A DNA stretch of 64,000 bases from Raphanus sativus (lineage: Eukaryota > Streptophyta > Magnoliopsida > Brassicales > Brassicaceae). The DNA lies in contig NC_079515.1 of the NCBI RefSeq assembly GCF_000801105.2, forward strand, positions 26,435,407 to 26,499,406, read 5' to 3'. The number at the start of each line of letters is the position of its first letter. Position 1 is the stretch's first letter. Below the pieces are notes generated by a model. The model had not been told where the DNA came from, did not search any database, and was given only the letters and a program-made list of their open reading frames with translations. Shown piece after piece: positions 33,408 through 51,357 of this stretch. Position numbers and translations under genes: made by a program.

Positions 33408-33426
33408 GAGTCTCGTGCTGATAACG
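33408..33426 (-). other. Probable primer-binding site of the Copia element
   Basis: On the minus strand, directly after the 5' LTR, the sequence reads CGTTATCAGCACGAG. It occupies the usual primer-binding-site position. I did not identify the matching tRNA with certainty. Confidence 0.5.
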
Positions 33427-33598
33427 TGTTGTAAATAAAAAAGAGAAGAGAAGAGAAGAGAGGAATTTTTGTGTCTTATTCCATGAATAATGATCTCCTT
33501 ATATAGGATACAATAGCTTGGAGACAAAGCTTAACTTGGAGTGGGGAACAAGTATATCTAGGACTTTCCATATGGACATCACTACAATATTTATAACA
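33427..33598 (-). repeat. LTR (5' LTR of the minus-strand Copia element)
   Basis: Partner of 27238-27409. A TATATAAGG-like segment in the LTR (minus strand) could serve as its TATA region. Confidence 0.93.
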
Positions 33599-33603
33599 TT
33601 TTC

Positions 33604-34563
33604 AAGATTAAAGTTTATAAACCATAGAGAGAAGTGCACATAAATAATAGCTCAAAACCTTTATCCTTTCTAATAATAAGAAAAAAAAACAAAAATGATT
33701 CCCGTAATTCCCTAGCCGTCCGATTCAGATAATCGCGTGGAACTTAAAACCGGTCTTAGCCTAAACCGGAGCGTACCAGATTCCTCTCCTTCTTCCTTCT
33801 CTCTCTCTCTCTCTCTCTCTGCTTAAGCCAAATTAGACAAAAGATTTGGACGTTTTGTAGTAATCTAAAAGGTAGCCAATTTTCCCATTGGCGTTGTCAG
33901 CTAAAGCTTCAAAGCTTGTCCTTCTAAGCTGATTGGTCAATCAACCCATGGCCTTATGAAGTTCACCTTCCTAATCCCCAGCTCCAGGTCTCGTTCATTC
34001 TTCTCTTCCCAGCTCCTTGTGGTAAGATTCGTATCGGTTTTCGAATTTTTTTCTTAGCTTAATTTCGCTTGATCGAGAGTCGATTGTTATTCATGATTCA
34101 TGGTATTCCCCAAAATTTGCGGATTTCTCAGGCGGAGGGAAATTGAGAATTTAGGGTTTCACGATTCATGGTATTCCCCCAAAATTGATCTTAGAGTTTG
34201 CTCTGTAATGGAATAGCGCCTCGTCTCTCTTGTAATTGTCGTCTTCTTCTTCTTCTTCGTAAGCCCATCCCTTATCATTTGTATCTGAGAATATTCCATT
34301 CAATCCCCACGCCTCTTAATTGCTTTCACGGTATATATATATCTTCATCTGATAGTGAATTCAACTCTTCTTCTATTGTAAAGCTCGAAACTTTTTTTTT
34401 GCTATATCTTTCTTTCTTCATTACCAGTCAACTTGTGAACCGGATAAGCTTTAGTATTGGCTCATTTGTTTCTATTTCTTGCAGAATAATAAAGTTCCCC
34501 ACCGGGGTAGAGACTTTGTCTACCACAAGTGAAAGAAAGAGCCTTTAGTTGTTTGTTTTATTG
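33604..34563 (+). promoter_or_regulatory. Promoter and 5' leader of the RING gene, with a leader intron
   Basis: Contains a (CT)n tract at 33799-33821, a common plant core-promoter Y-patch or microsatellite. A likely intron in the 5' leader runs 34022-34484 (donor GTAAGATT, acceptor TTTCTTGCAG). Inside it a 22-bp phrase (GATTCATGGTATTCC...) recurs near 34098 and 34163. The Copia insertion ends at 33598, close to the presumed promoter. Confidence 0.55.
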
Positions 34564-35886
34564 ATGGGTGAGGAGTTAGCTGACACGATGAACCTAGACT
34601 TGAACCTAGGCCCTGGTCCCGAGTCAGATCTCCACCTTCTGTCTAACGAAACTGTCAACTTGGCTGATTGGACTAATATCACCCCATCTCAGAGATCATC
34701 CTCTCAAGCTACTGTGACCAGGATCAGAACCCGCCATAGGACGCGTTTCAGACAGCTTAACCTCCCCATCCCTGTTCTCTCTGAAAACCATGCCATGGAT
34801 ATAGAGCTTAACCAGTTGATGGGAACTGGAGCTGCTGCTTTGCAGACTGGGGAAGGTAGTGAAAGAGGCAATGAGGATCTGAAAATGTGCGAGAACGGGG
34901 GACAAGCTATTGGAGACGGAGAGAAGAAAGGGGATGTTGAGAAGAGCAGTGGCGGCGGTGACGGTAACTTTTTCGATTGTAATATATGTTTGGATTTGTC
35001 AAAGGAGCCGGTTCTCACCTGTTGTGGCCATCTCTACTGTTGGCCTTGTCTCTTCCAATGGTTACATATCTCTGACGCAAAGGAATGTCCTGTTTGCAAA
35101 GGAGAGGTGACTGCTAAAACGGTGACACCGATATACGGGCGTGGGAACCATAAGAGAGAAGTTGAGGAGAGTTTATTAGATACCAAGATCCCTATGAGAC
35201 CGCATGCTAAACGCATCGAGAGTTTGAGGAATACAATTCAAAGGTCTCCTTTTACTATACCGATGGAGGAGATGATTAGACGTATACAGAGTAGGTTTGA
35301 GAGGGACTCAACCCCTGTCCCTGATTTTAGCAACCGCGAGGCTTCAGAAAGAGTGAACGATAGAGCCAACTCGATTCTTAACCGGTTGATGACTTCTAGG
35401 GGAGTTAGATCAGAGCAGAACCAGGCTAGTGCTGCAGCAGCAGCAGCAGCAGCTGAGGATATTAATCTAAGTCCAGATATTGCTGCTCCTGATCTTGAAG
35501 GAGAAACCACCACGAGGTTCCATCCTCTGTTGATCAGGAGACAGTTACAGTCACACAGAGTGGCGAGGATCTCGAATTTCACTTCTGCATTGAGTTCTGC
35601 CGAGCGGCTTGTGGATGCGTATTTTAGAACTCATCCGTTGGGGAGGAACCACCACAACCACCAAGAGCTAAACCATCATTCTCCTGTTGTGGTTGATGAT
35701 AGAGACTCTTTCTCAAGCATTGCAGCTGTTATAAACTCTGAGAGTCAGGTGGATACTGCAGTTGAGATTGATTCCATGGTCACTCTTTCGACATCTTCTT
35801 CGAGGAGAAGGAATGAGAATGGGTCGAGGGTTTCTGATGTAGACAGTGCTGATTCTCGCCCTCCTAGGAGAAGGAGATTTACTTGA
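34564..35886 (+). CDS. MUSE1: RING-type E3 ligase with N-terminal EAR motif (MUSE1-like)
   Basis: An uninterrupted coding exon of 440 residues beginning MGEELADTMNLDLNLGPGPE. LDLNLGP at residues 10-16 matches the EAR (DLNxxP/LxLxL) repression motif. A C3HC4 RING at ~139-180 reads CNICLDLSKEPVLTCCGHLY, CWPCLFQWL and CPVCKG, with all Cys/His ligands present. Downstream are TPIYGRG, an amphipathic segment (MEEMIRRIQSRFE), an eight-Ala tract, SSAERLVDAYFRTHPLG and a basic C-terminus (RPPRRRRFT). RMA-like RING proteins are ubiquitin ligases; the MUSE1 (At3g58030, recalled) group is linked to turnover of immune-receptor partners. The sequence shows a RING E3; the immune role is by homology only. 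No transmembrane segment is apparent. Confidence 0.9.
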   Translation: MGEELADTMNLDLNLGPGPESDLHLLSNETVNLADWTNITPSQRSSSQATVTRIRTRHRTRFRQLNLPIPVLSENHAMDIELNQLMGTGAAALQTGEGSERGNEDLKMCENGGQAIGDGEKKGDVEKSSGGGDGNFFDCNICLDLSKEPVLTCCGHLYCWPCLFQWLHISDAKECPVCKGEVTAKTVTPIYGRGNHKREVEESLLDTKIPMRPHAKRIESLRNTIQRSPFTIPMEEMIRRIQSRFERDSTPVPDFSNREASERVNDRANSILNRLMTSRGVRSEQNQASAAAAAAAAEDINLSPDIAAPDLEGETTTRFHPLLIRRQLQSHRVARISNFTSALSSAERLVDAYFRTHPLGRNHHNHQELNHHSPVVVDDRDSFSSIAAVINSESQVDTAVEIDSMVTLSTSSSRRRNENGSRVSDVDSADSRPPRRRRFT

Positions 35887-36367
35887 AACAAAAGCTTTCA
35901 ATCTGTTGGAAGATGATGATGATGATGATGATGATGAGGAGGAGGAGGGGAGGAAGAAGATTGTAACTGTATTTTTCTTGTTGCTTGTTGGTTTGTTGTA
36001 TTTTGATTTGTAAGTTTCTCAATAGGGATGGTATTTTTAATCAAAATTTTATTATCTTTTCTTTTTCTGAAACTTTATTGTGATCGAACCTGGCCATAGT
36101 TTCTCAAACCCATTGAATCCAATGTGGAATGTGTTTCTTATCCGACTCGTAGTGGACTATTATGCAGCATGCATTAAGTCTGTTAAGGTGCATATGTAAT
36201 CATCTTTACACATAAAACGCCAACCTTCAAATTGGATTTTAATACTTTTATAAAATTGTAAAATCACTAATAAAATGTATAATAAATTAATGCAGTCGCA
36301 TGTAAACTCAATTTTTGTGAAGTTAATATTAGATTAAATAATATTATTTTAATTATCCTTTCAACAA
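35887..36367. other. 3' flank of the RING gene
   Basis: The probable 3' UTR includes a GAT/GAG triplet run (35911-35945). No further gene before the tRNA. Confidence 0.5.
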
Positions 36368-36449
36368 GTCGCTTTGGCCGAGTGGTTAAGGCGTGTGCCT
36401 GCTAAGTACATGGGGTTTCCCCGCGAGAGTTCGAATCTCTCAGGCGACG
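36368..36449 (+). tRNA. tRNA-Ser(GCU)
   Basis: 82 nt with acceptor arms GTCGCTT/AGGCGAC (one G-U pair) and discriminator G. The D arm is TGGCCGAGTGGTTAAGGC, the anticodon loop contains TGCTAAG, the type II variable arm is long (TGGGGTTTCCCCG), and the T arm is GAGAGTTCGAATCTCTC. The A box and B box are intact. A T run follows within about 5 bp, as for RNA polymerase III termination. CCA is not encoded, as usual in plants. Confidence 0.96.
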
Positions 36450-37254
36450 TATTTTATTATTTCTTTTTGAAATACAGTATTAGTTTCCCCTCACGCGACT
36501 TTTTGTTATCGGGAAAAACCAAGATACTTTGAGCAGTGTACATGTCACATGCGCGCAGCAACATCCGACACGTAAATTATTCTTTTGAATGATCTAGTCT
36601 CATATGTTTTCTTGTCAATTATTTCAGTGCTAGTTAGAACATCATTGTTATTTTATAGCATAATATTCGTATTTTTTGGCAATATTTAAATCACCGCACA
36701 AAAATACGATCCCACAAAACGGACATCTTCAAACCATTTTCGGGCTTTCAGCATTTGAAATTGGAATAACTTATATAAGTTGTAAACTAGTAATGGTCTA
36801 TTTAACTCAAAAAATGTTGACAAATTCTTAAAAAGTTATAACAAGTCTAAATTCGTGAAGAAAATTACGTCAGCTGTAGGTAATATATATGTAGAGCTTT
36901 AATCGGTATAACGTAAAGCCAAATTTAAAAACAAAGAGAAAAACAAAATGAAAATGATGTGTGCGGGAAACGAGCGTCGTCTCGTTACTCGAAGCACGAA
37001 CTGGAGCCAATAAGATACTCTTTAAAAAAAAAATCAGTTATTAGTAGATCTTTTCGTAATTGGTCATTGCTTTATAATTTTCTCAATAAGAATTGACTTT
37101 TGGAGTCTCATTTCAACGTCTTTACCTGCTCTTTACTTTACTGCTTCTTTTGTTTTTACCAATTACACAACTAAACTAGTATTTTTTTATTTTTCTTTTG
37201 TTTGTACCCTAGAATTTTAAAACATGAAAGATGTGAAAAAATAAGAAAGTAGTA
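36450..37254. other. Intergenic, AT-rich
   Basis: Nothing recognisable beyond AT-rich sequence and a GC-richer patch near 36957-37010. Confidence 0.5.
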
Positions 37255-38109
37255 TCTATCTTATTAAAACAGAAACATTACAACTTCTTCTAGGTGGATT
37301 TTTAAGTTGGACCTTATGTAATTAATGTTATATTAATCTACTTATTATTAGACATGCCTTTTTATAAATAATTAATATCAACCATTACCATAGTTTTTCA
37401 CTTCTTACCTTATTATTATATCCATTACGCATATTTCCTTATATTACATATATTTTACTATAAGCTAGATACATCCACTAGCATATTATACTATAAGATA
37501 GATTATTAATAATACATTTACTAACATATAATACTATACGACATATTACTAATAATACAATATATTATCTGTATTCATTAATTTGTATCTATCAATATTA
37601 GCAACACTACGAAGACGACTAACTCTATACTTTGGACCTATAAACCATGATATACTAATTTATAACAAAAATGATATTACTGTTTCAAATTAGTTTTTAT
37701 AAAAATTATTTATAGCAGCAATTTGTTATATAAGATAAATTTAATCAAAGACCCAAATCTTTTTTTCTGGTTCAGAAAAAAGAGACCTACGAATATATAT
37801 CATTAAGTTAGCCAAAAATCTTCCGAATAAATAGTAAATCTCACCAACCCAAAAAAAGAATTAAAATATTATGTTTGAAATTTAGCTCACTGGGTTTGGT
37901 ATAAATCTGTTCATTTCAGGTATGAGTTCTTCGAGTTCTCAACATTTGGATCTAAGTAGATATTTGATCTTTTTTTTTCCGGGTCGATTTTTTTTGGTTC
38001 CAGATCATTTTAACCTTTTTATATTATAAATCTTAAATAATATATAACATGTATATAAAATATGTGAATCGAAAGATAAATCCGCGCAGGCGCGCGGATC
38101 ATGATCTAG
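37255..38109 (+). mobile_element. Non-autonomous Helitron
   Basis: Starts TCTATCTTATTAAAACAGAA at 37255 after an A. Ends with the hairpin CCGCGCAGGCGCGCGG and CTAG at 38106-38109 before a T. It is 855 bp, AT-rich inside, with no coding capacity. Start, hairpin and the A/T insertion context all fit the superfamily. Confidence 0.82.
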
Positions 38110-39430
38110 TTGCGTTGTAAGTTGTAACGCAAACGCACCATGAAGGAAGAAAAAAAACTCATACTAATAATTATTAAGATAGTACAAAATCTAATAAGTA
38201 TACATAATTGAAAAAAGGAGCTTATAGTAGTAATATATTTCTACTAAAAAAAGGAACAAACACCACCATGGTTAATTGTGATGATTCGGTGTTTTAAAAA
38301 AAAGTGGAATAAAAGACAAAACAGGAGAGACCACCACCATTAATGACTTTCATCGATACCAACAACAAGACATGACCTCCTCCGCCTCCTCCCGTCTCTT
38401 TTCATTTTCTGACTAATCCAGATATCTTTTTTTTTTTTCATTCTTTCAAAAAATCCGTCGATTTCTCGTTTTGATTTTGAATCCGAAACAAAGACAAAAC
38501 ACCGGTAAACACGTGAACGTGTCAAGTCTGCTGTTTTGTTTCCAGGTAATAAATCTTCATTCTTCTTCTTTTGAGTTTGTTTCTGGCGATAAAAGATCGA
38601 GAATTCTGAAATTGGGATTCTCAGGTCGATGATTCATATTGGAAAGGTCTAAAAACTTTAAGAATTTTTGAGAAAACCCTTACTCTGTTTTGTTGCATTT
38701 GAATTTTTCGATTCATGTATGGATTGATTTAATTTTTTTTTATTTCATACGGCAAATAGAATGTTGGAGATTTATCAGTTATGATGATTATGGGTTTGCA
38801 TTTCGTGAACACCCTTCTGCTTAAAACGTGGTTTGAATTTAAAAATTAAAACTTTTTTTTTTGTTTTTTTGGTTAAACCTTGCTTGCTTGCACGATCTTT
38901 ATTACCTGTCACAGTGTTAGATTTTGCTGATTCTAGTTATAGTTAGATTCATTATTATGTTTTTTTTCTGTCTATTTAGATTGAAAATGATTTGTATGCA
39001 GAGAGAATATTTTTTTTGGGTTTTGTTTTCTCTAATGATGTTTGATAGTTCTGCGATTGATTAAATACTGTTGAAGTCATTGGAGGTCTAGCTTTTAGCA
39101 TTGTTTATAGCTTTGGTACCCATCTGAAAGTGAATTTAATGTTTTTTTTTGCTTCAATTGTCTGTTTACTTTTGAATTGTTTTGCTTTATACTTTAGTTC
39201 CTTATTATGAAGCTAACACAATCCCATAAATCTACTTTATTTTTCTCAGCAAGTTATATGATTGCTAAGTTTGACATGTGAATCATATAAGCTTATGTTG
39301 TTTTTGATTCCTTTTTTCCCCTCCTGCAGAATAACAAATAGATCTAAAAAAGCAAATCATCTGAATACAAGTGAAAGAAAAAAACAAAAGGCATTTCACG
39401 CTTTTTGAATAAGGGAACTAGACTCACACG
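38110..39430 (+). promoter_or_regulatory. Promoter and 5' leader of SINAT2-like gene, with a leader intron
   Basis: No coding frame. A 784-bp leader intron is likely at 38546-39329 (CCAG|GTAATA ... CTCCTGCAG|A). The upstream Helitron ends at 38109, about 400 bp before the inferred donor. Confidence 0.55.
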
Positions 39431-40749
39431 ATGGCTCCTGGAGGCAGTGCTTTGAAAGAAGTCCTTGAATCCACTTCAACGGGAATGGACTACGAGGTCA
39501 AAATGGCGAAAGTGGAATCTAATAATAGTAATAATAACAAACCTACAAAGTCAGGGAGTGGGAAGTACGGGATGCATTCGAACAATGGTGTTTACGAGCT
39601 TCTTGAATGTCCAGTGTGCACAAATCTAATGTACCCTCCAATTCATCAGGTTTGTCTCTCTCTCTCTCTCACTTCGATCTCTCTTTTTTGTAATTGCAAA
39701 GCTTTAACGTTTTGTTTTTAAATTCTACAGTGTCCGAACGGCCACACCTTATGTTCAAACTGCAAAGCGAGAGTGCAGAACACTTGTCCTACGTGTCGCT
39801 ACGAGCTTGGCAACATAAGATGCTTAGCTCTCGAGAAAGTTGCGGAGTCCTTGGAAGTTCCGTGCCGGTACCAGAGTTTGGGGTGTCATGACATTTTCCC
39901 TTACTACAGCAAGCTTAAGCACGAGCAGCACTGCAGGTTTAGGCCTTACGCTTGCCCTTATGCTGGCTCTGAGTGCTCGGTTACGGGTGATATCACCACG
40001 CTGGTTGTTCATCTGAAAGATGACCATAAAGTGGATATGCATGACGGATGCACTTTCAACCACCGTTATGTTAAGTCAAATCCACATGAAGTCGAGAATG
40101 CTACATGGATGCTTACGGTAAATAACATTCTTGTTTCAATATGTTGTAGTTGTCCAGAGCTGTCTAATAGCATTTGCAAGTGGAACGGTAGAACAGAATC
40201 CAAATCTAAGAAAAATTACGATTTTTCAAAAATAATTATATAAATTATAATCTTAAACTTGAACTTTTAGGGATACTAATAAATTAGAATTTTAAAAGAA
40301 ACTTCAAATGTATATAGATAACTTTAAAAACTACTTCATTATATTGTTAAAATATACAGTTAATATTTTTTTAACTATAGTTGTCTATCACTATTGATTC
40401 ATGTTACACTCTTTAATTTTATTTCTAGGTGTTCAACTGCTTTGGGAGACAGTTCTGTTTACACTTTGAAGCGTTCCAGCTAGGGATGGCTCCAGTGTAC
40501 ATGGCATTTCTTCGTTTCATGGGAGATGAAAACGAGGCAAAGAAGTTCAGTTACAGCTTGGAAGTAGGAGCTCATGGACGTAAACTAACATGGCAAGGGA
40601 TCCCTAGAAGCATCCGTGACAGCCACAGGAAAGTCCGGGACAGTCAAGACGGTCTCATCATCCCAAGAAACCTTGCACTCTACTTCTCTGGAGGTGATAG
40701 GCAAGAACTCAAGTTGAGAGTGACCGGTCGAATCTGGAAAGAAGAGTAA
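39431..40749 (+). CDS. SINAT2: SINA-type RING E3 ubiquitin ligase (SINAT2-like)
   Basis: Three exons in phase, 39431-39649, 39731-40117 and 40429-40749; 308 residues, the normal length for the family. A Ser/Asn/Lys-rich N-terminus precedes the RING (ELLECPVCTNLMYPPIHQ, CPNGHTLCSNCK, CPTCRYELG). A SIAH-type double zinc finger follows (CRYQSLGCHDIFPY to HCRFRPYACPYAGSEC), then the TRAF-like substrate-binding domain (WMLTVFNCFGRQFCLHFEAF, APVYMAFLRFMGDE, GRKLTWQGIPRSIRDSH, LALYFSGGDRQELKLRVTGR). All zinc ligands are present. SINAT proteins ubiquitinate regulators of hormone signalling and autophagy. The first intron falls inside the RING, after HQ. Matches At3g58040 by recalled synteny. Confidence 0.96.
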
Positions 40750-41391
40750 AAAACCAAGAAAGAAATGATTGAAAATTTGATGTACATAAGAAGAAGCCTC
40801 TCAAGGAGAGCTAGTGATCATATATGGAAGATTTGAAATTGGTCGTCTGGTTTTAGTATGTTATAATGAATTCTTCTCCAATGGGGGATGAAGTTGAGAT
40901 GATGATGATAGTCTTCTACGATGAATCAGTCTGGAGGCAACCATTGCTACCATCTCTGTACTCTTTTTTTTTTTTGTTGTTGTTGGGTTTGTGTGGTTTC
41001 AGACAGGGAATGTAGGAAGAGACACATGATTTTGGCTATGTCCTTTTATAAAACCATGAACCAGTTTCATAACTTTTTCAATATTTTAATATTATTATTT
41101 TTTGGAAAGTGTGTGAACTCTCCCTTATAAACTCTCAATGCAGATTGCTCTAAGAATAAAAACTTTTGTGTGAAATTTATCACAAAAAGACAAGTTAGCA
41201 TCTGTCCCTCAAAAAATATTTTATCATTTGAAGAAAATGTAAAATGTCTAGTAATCCAACGAATCAGTTGTTTATTAAAACAAAAAAAGAACTCAAACGG
41301 TAAATGAATCAGTACACGAAGAACATTAAATAAGCAAAAGAAAACAAGCAAGCAAAACACACATACATTTATTTATATATGTATATTACTC

Positions 41392-43257
41392 TCATAAATC
41401 ATTTGGGATTGTAGAGAAAATAGAATGTTCTGGTTTGTGATGGCATTCAAAATCGAGATGAACAAAAGCTCTTTCCACTTCTGGAAGTTCTTCAAGTTTT
41501 ATTTGCAATGATTCACCAATTGCATGAGCTTCTTTTAATGGTAAATCCTCTGGAAGTTCTATATCCACCTGCCATAACACACATAAATAACATATGTAAA
41601 ACATAATTACAAACTAAATAAATCTTATAAATTTAGGATGCAATATATTATGTATCGGTCAAGTGCATTTGGAAATTGATATCTAATTTTTAACTATATG
41701 TTTGCAACATGAATGTATATACATAGTCATATAGACGTACCTCGACAAAGTAAAGAACACCAAATGTATATGCACGAACTGTATCAACACGTTTGATGTT
41801 ATTAGCGCCTTGTCGCAACACTAGATATGTAAACTTCTGTAATACTTCCGGAGGAGCAGATTGTCCGATCAATGAGACTATATACATATATACAAAAAAA
41901 AATATTGATAACTAACTCGATTACTGTATTGTAAAGTGAAGAGTATATAGCATTGATTACAGATATTACCTGCATTTTCCATAACGGTCCCTGACCAATT
42001 GATAATTGTGTAGATGGCTAAAATAATAGCACCAGCCGGATCGATCCACCAATAAAAAGCATTTCCAAGAACAGCCGCAACCAAGCCAAGAACATTTGTC
42101 ACCACATCAAAGTAATGATCCTACATCAAATGTCATCAATAAATCCTCATTTTTATATGAAATTATGAAAATATATACACATTTTATTAGTTACCTTTGC
42201 GTATGCACGGACTATGTGATTTCTAGAGCTTCTACAGTAGATCCATAAGACAAGTTTAATAGCGGTTGCACTTAGCATGATTGAACATAACCAAACCAAT
42301 TGGTCCTGGCTCATTTTCTTCGAAGGTTCATTTGTAATCAATTGTTCAGCTGCCTCAAGCAGTACTTGGAACCCTACACAAATGTATATGGTTAATTTAG
42401 TATACATTTTTATCTAGAAACTTGTAACGTATATATATATATATATATATATTTATTTATTTATTCAAATATATATATACCAAGAGTGGCCATAACAGCA
42501 GCAAAAATGATGATTCCAACGGGTTGAACCCTAAGTTTTCCAATGGGATATTTGTAAATATTTATGTTTTTCATTGACAAATGCGTAAACCAAAGTATTC
42601 CTCCCGCCATTAGATCAAGCAAAGAGTCGAGTGTTGATGCTGCAACCGCTATGGATCCACTCTTAATCGTAGCATATATCTACAAGTTATATAACATATG
42701 ATGAACATATATATGTAGACATCATATACCACTCAAAATAAATGTATAGAAATAAGTCAATTAAAAAAGTCACACCTTTAGTTTCAAAAAAAAAAGAAAG
42801 TCACACCTTGAGAGCAAGCAAAAAGATGTTAGCCCAATTGGAGATTTGCATGGCTCGTTCTTCTGCAGCTCTCTCGGCTTGATCTTCCACTTTGCTTTGT
42901 TCATCCATGACATATTTTTCTGACCGTGCTACAATACTTTCTACTTCCTCAAAGGATTTTAATGTTGCTAGTTGTCGCTCGTAGTACTCCTTCTCGTCTA
43001 GCATTTTTGGTTTAGTGAGAATATCATCCAACTTATACAGTAAGAGACTAAATTTATATGTGTATATACTTACCTCTTTTGAGACCAACGGCTTTGGAGA
43101 CATCAATGTGGAAAGGGTCTTCCGGATCGATTTTGGATCGAAGTTTTTGAGGTAAATCAGTGAAAAAGTTTGATTTCATGGTAGAAACATTACTTGTTGG
43201 CTTGGATTTATGAACCTCAGCCTCATGATCTTTTGACCAAAGCAACGGTGTTTCCAT
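41392..43257 (-). CDS. MTP8: Mn-type cation diffusion facilitator (metal tolerance protein 8-like)
   Basis: Seven exons on the minus strand: 43257-43074, 42997-42807, 42679-42481, 42373-42195, 42120-41970, 41877-41741 and 41568-41392; 405 residues. Starts [14 protein letters not shown]. Cytosolic N-terminus, then [20 protein letters not shown], followed by transmembrane segments. The two Mn-CDF signature sites DxxxD are present as DSLLD ([13 protein letters not shown]) and DHYFD ([14 protein letters not shown] follows). The cytosolic C-terminal domain includes [20 protein letters not shown] and [20 protein letters not shown]8 is a tonoplast Mn(2+)/H+ antiporter for Mn tolerance and seed Mn/Fe localisation. 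A spliced 5' leader exon is likely (donor near 43390; acceptor just before the ATG), and a TATA-like CTATAAAA lies near 43460 on the minus strand. Matches At3g58060 (recalled). Confidence 0.94.
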
Positions 43258-43499
43258 ACCTAATTGGCTTCCAATTCTTGAAAAGTATCGTTAAATAAGC
43301 ATGAGATAAGGCAAGGATAATTTAGTTGAATTTGAAGGTGAAAAAAAACTCTTAAAATGAATTAATAAACCAAATAAAGAAATGCATACCGATGATATCC
43401 AGAGGAAACCTACTGTTTGGAGATGATGAACAAAGGATAAAGGATTGTACACAAAGACTGGTTTTATAGATAAATATCAAGAATTTATATGGAATTTAG

Positions 43500-44242
43500 T
43501 TGCTTTTTGGGATTAATTGATAAATTATTATATCAAATAAATATTAATTGAGACAAGACCTAGTACTTGCCCACATGATTGCAACAAGGCTTGTCTAAAC
43601 AAGAATATTTTCAATCCAACACCTTATTTTAAAAAGAGAAAAAACCTTAGAATAAGAATTTAAAGGTTGATTACTCTAACCATAGATCTTTAAAAATCTT
43701 TAAAAGTTTATTCATTTGAATTATAGACATTTCCATTAACAAAGGTTACTAATAATAATAATAAAACTTCACAAATGCATAGAAATATACATTTAATATA
43801 TTATACAATACACAGTATTATAATATTATATAATAAAGATAACATAAATTATATATAATAAAACAAAATACATACACACAAATTTTAAAAAGTTACATAT
43901 AAAATACAATAAAATTTAGAAAGTTAAATATGTAATAATTAAGTGTTTATGTAATTTTCTTTAGTTAGTGTTAAGTTTGTTTAATATATTTTTATTTGTG
44001 TGAGCTTTATTTAATGTATTTTTCTTGTATGAATTTTATTTAAATGTTGTGTATTATTTATTCTATCCTATTTTATTTTATTTTGGTGTATTTAAATTAT
44101 TCTAAATTAATTGATGTATAATGTATTTATGAAAAAAATATAAGGACAAAAAGTAGTTTTAAAGATTTGAAATTTGGTTGGAGTTACGAAAAAACTTAAA
44201 ATTTGAGGATTTAATGTCGAATTGCAAATGTTTTCAACGCTT
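43500..44242. other. Promoter-side and AT-rich intergenic of the MTP8-like gene
   Basis: No gene; very AT-rich, with runs such as AATAATAATAATAA near 43752. Confidence 0.5.
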
Positions 44243-44833
44243 CAGGGCCTGACTAATTTAACTGCAGCGGTTTCGTTTGCGGTTGCGGGAGTTTACGGGT
44301 GCGAATGGTTGTGGTTTCAAGCGTTTTTTAGAGATTTATACGACTGGTACAACGGTTAGTAATTGTTGGGTTTGCAGGACTCTTATAACTGGTAAACTAC
44401 CAAATGCAACATCTATTAAATAATAAATTAACAATATTTATATTTTATATAATTATAAAAATATTAAAAATTATAAAAATATAATAAATATAAAATTTAT
44501 ATTTATAAAATCATATTATTAAATTTTAAAATTTAAAATTTATAGAAAATATTTTTGGTTTGAAATTTTTATAAAAATTAAAATATAATATGTATACATT
44601 ACACAATTTCTATTATTTCAATTTAAAATTTTTATTGGATATTTTTAGTATTATTTTTATTTATTTTGTTTTTAAAGAAAAAAATTATCTTCCCGCAACC
44701 GCCCGCAATCGCAAACGCTAGCTGGAACCAGCTTTTGATTTTAAGAGGTTCGGAGCGGTTTCGAAACGCCAACAACCGCTGCGAACCGCAAAAGTTGCGT
44801 TTGCGGGATAGCGGGAAAACCAATCATGCCCTT
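44243..44833. mobile_element. Possible hAT-like MITE (GCGGTT-rich termini)
   Basis: The left end begins CAGGGCCTGAC, then GCGGTTTCGTTTGCGG. The right end, read in complement, begins AAGGGCATGATTGG and includes CCCGCAAACGCAAC and TTGCGGTTCGCAGCGG. GC-rich arms of ~150 bp bracket an AT core, as in Brassica hAT MITEs. No clean 8-bp duplication was found, so ends and class are tentative. Confidence 0.5.

Positions 44834-51357
<6,524 letters not shown>

Larger units (their letters stand above)
27238..33598 (-). mobile_element. Copia (Ty1)-type LTR retrotransposon, decayed interior
   Basis: The 172-bp LTRs (27238-27409 and 33427-33598), starting TGTTGTAAAT and ending TTATAACA on the plus strand, differ at a single base as read. 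TTTTC stands at both outer edges (27233-27237 and 33599-33603), a perfect 5-bp target duplication. The element reads on the minus strand: leader ~33426-31903, gag ~31902-31162, a Gly/Arg-rich gag tail ~30940-30760, a GAG-pre-integrase remnant ~30580-30520 (LWHDRISHPGLNLINK) and RNase H ~28113-27685. The stretch 28140-30500, where integrase and reverse transcriptase should be, shows no recognisable catalytic block. Stops and frameshifts make it non-autonomous. Confidence 0.92.

Noticed and set aside
34704..35582. Minus-strand frames opposite the RING gene
   Set aside because: Antisense shadows of the 440-residue coding exon.
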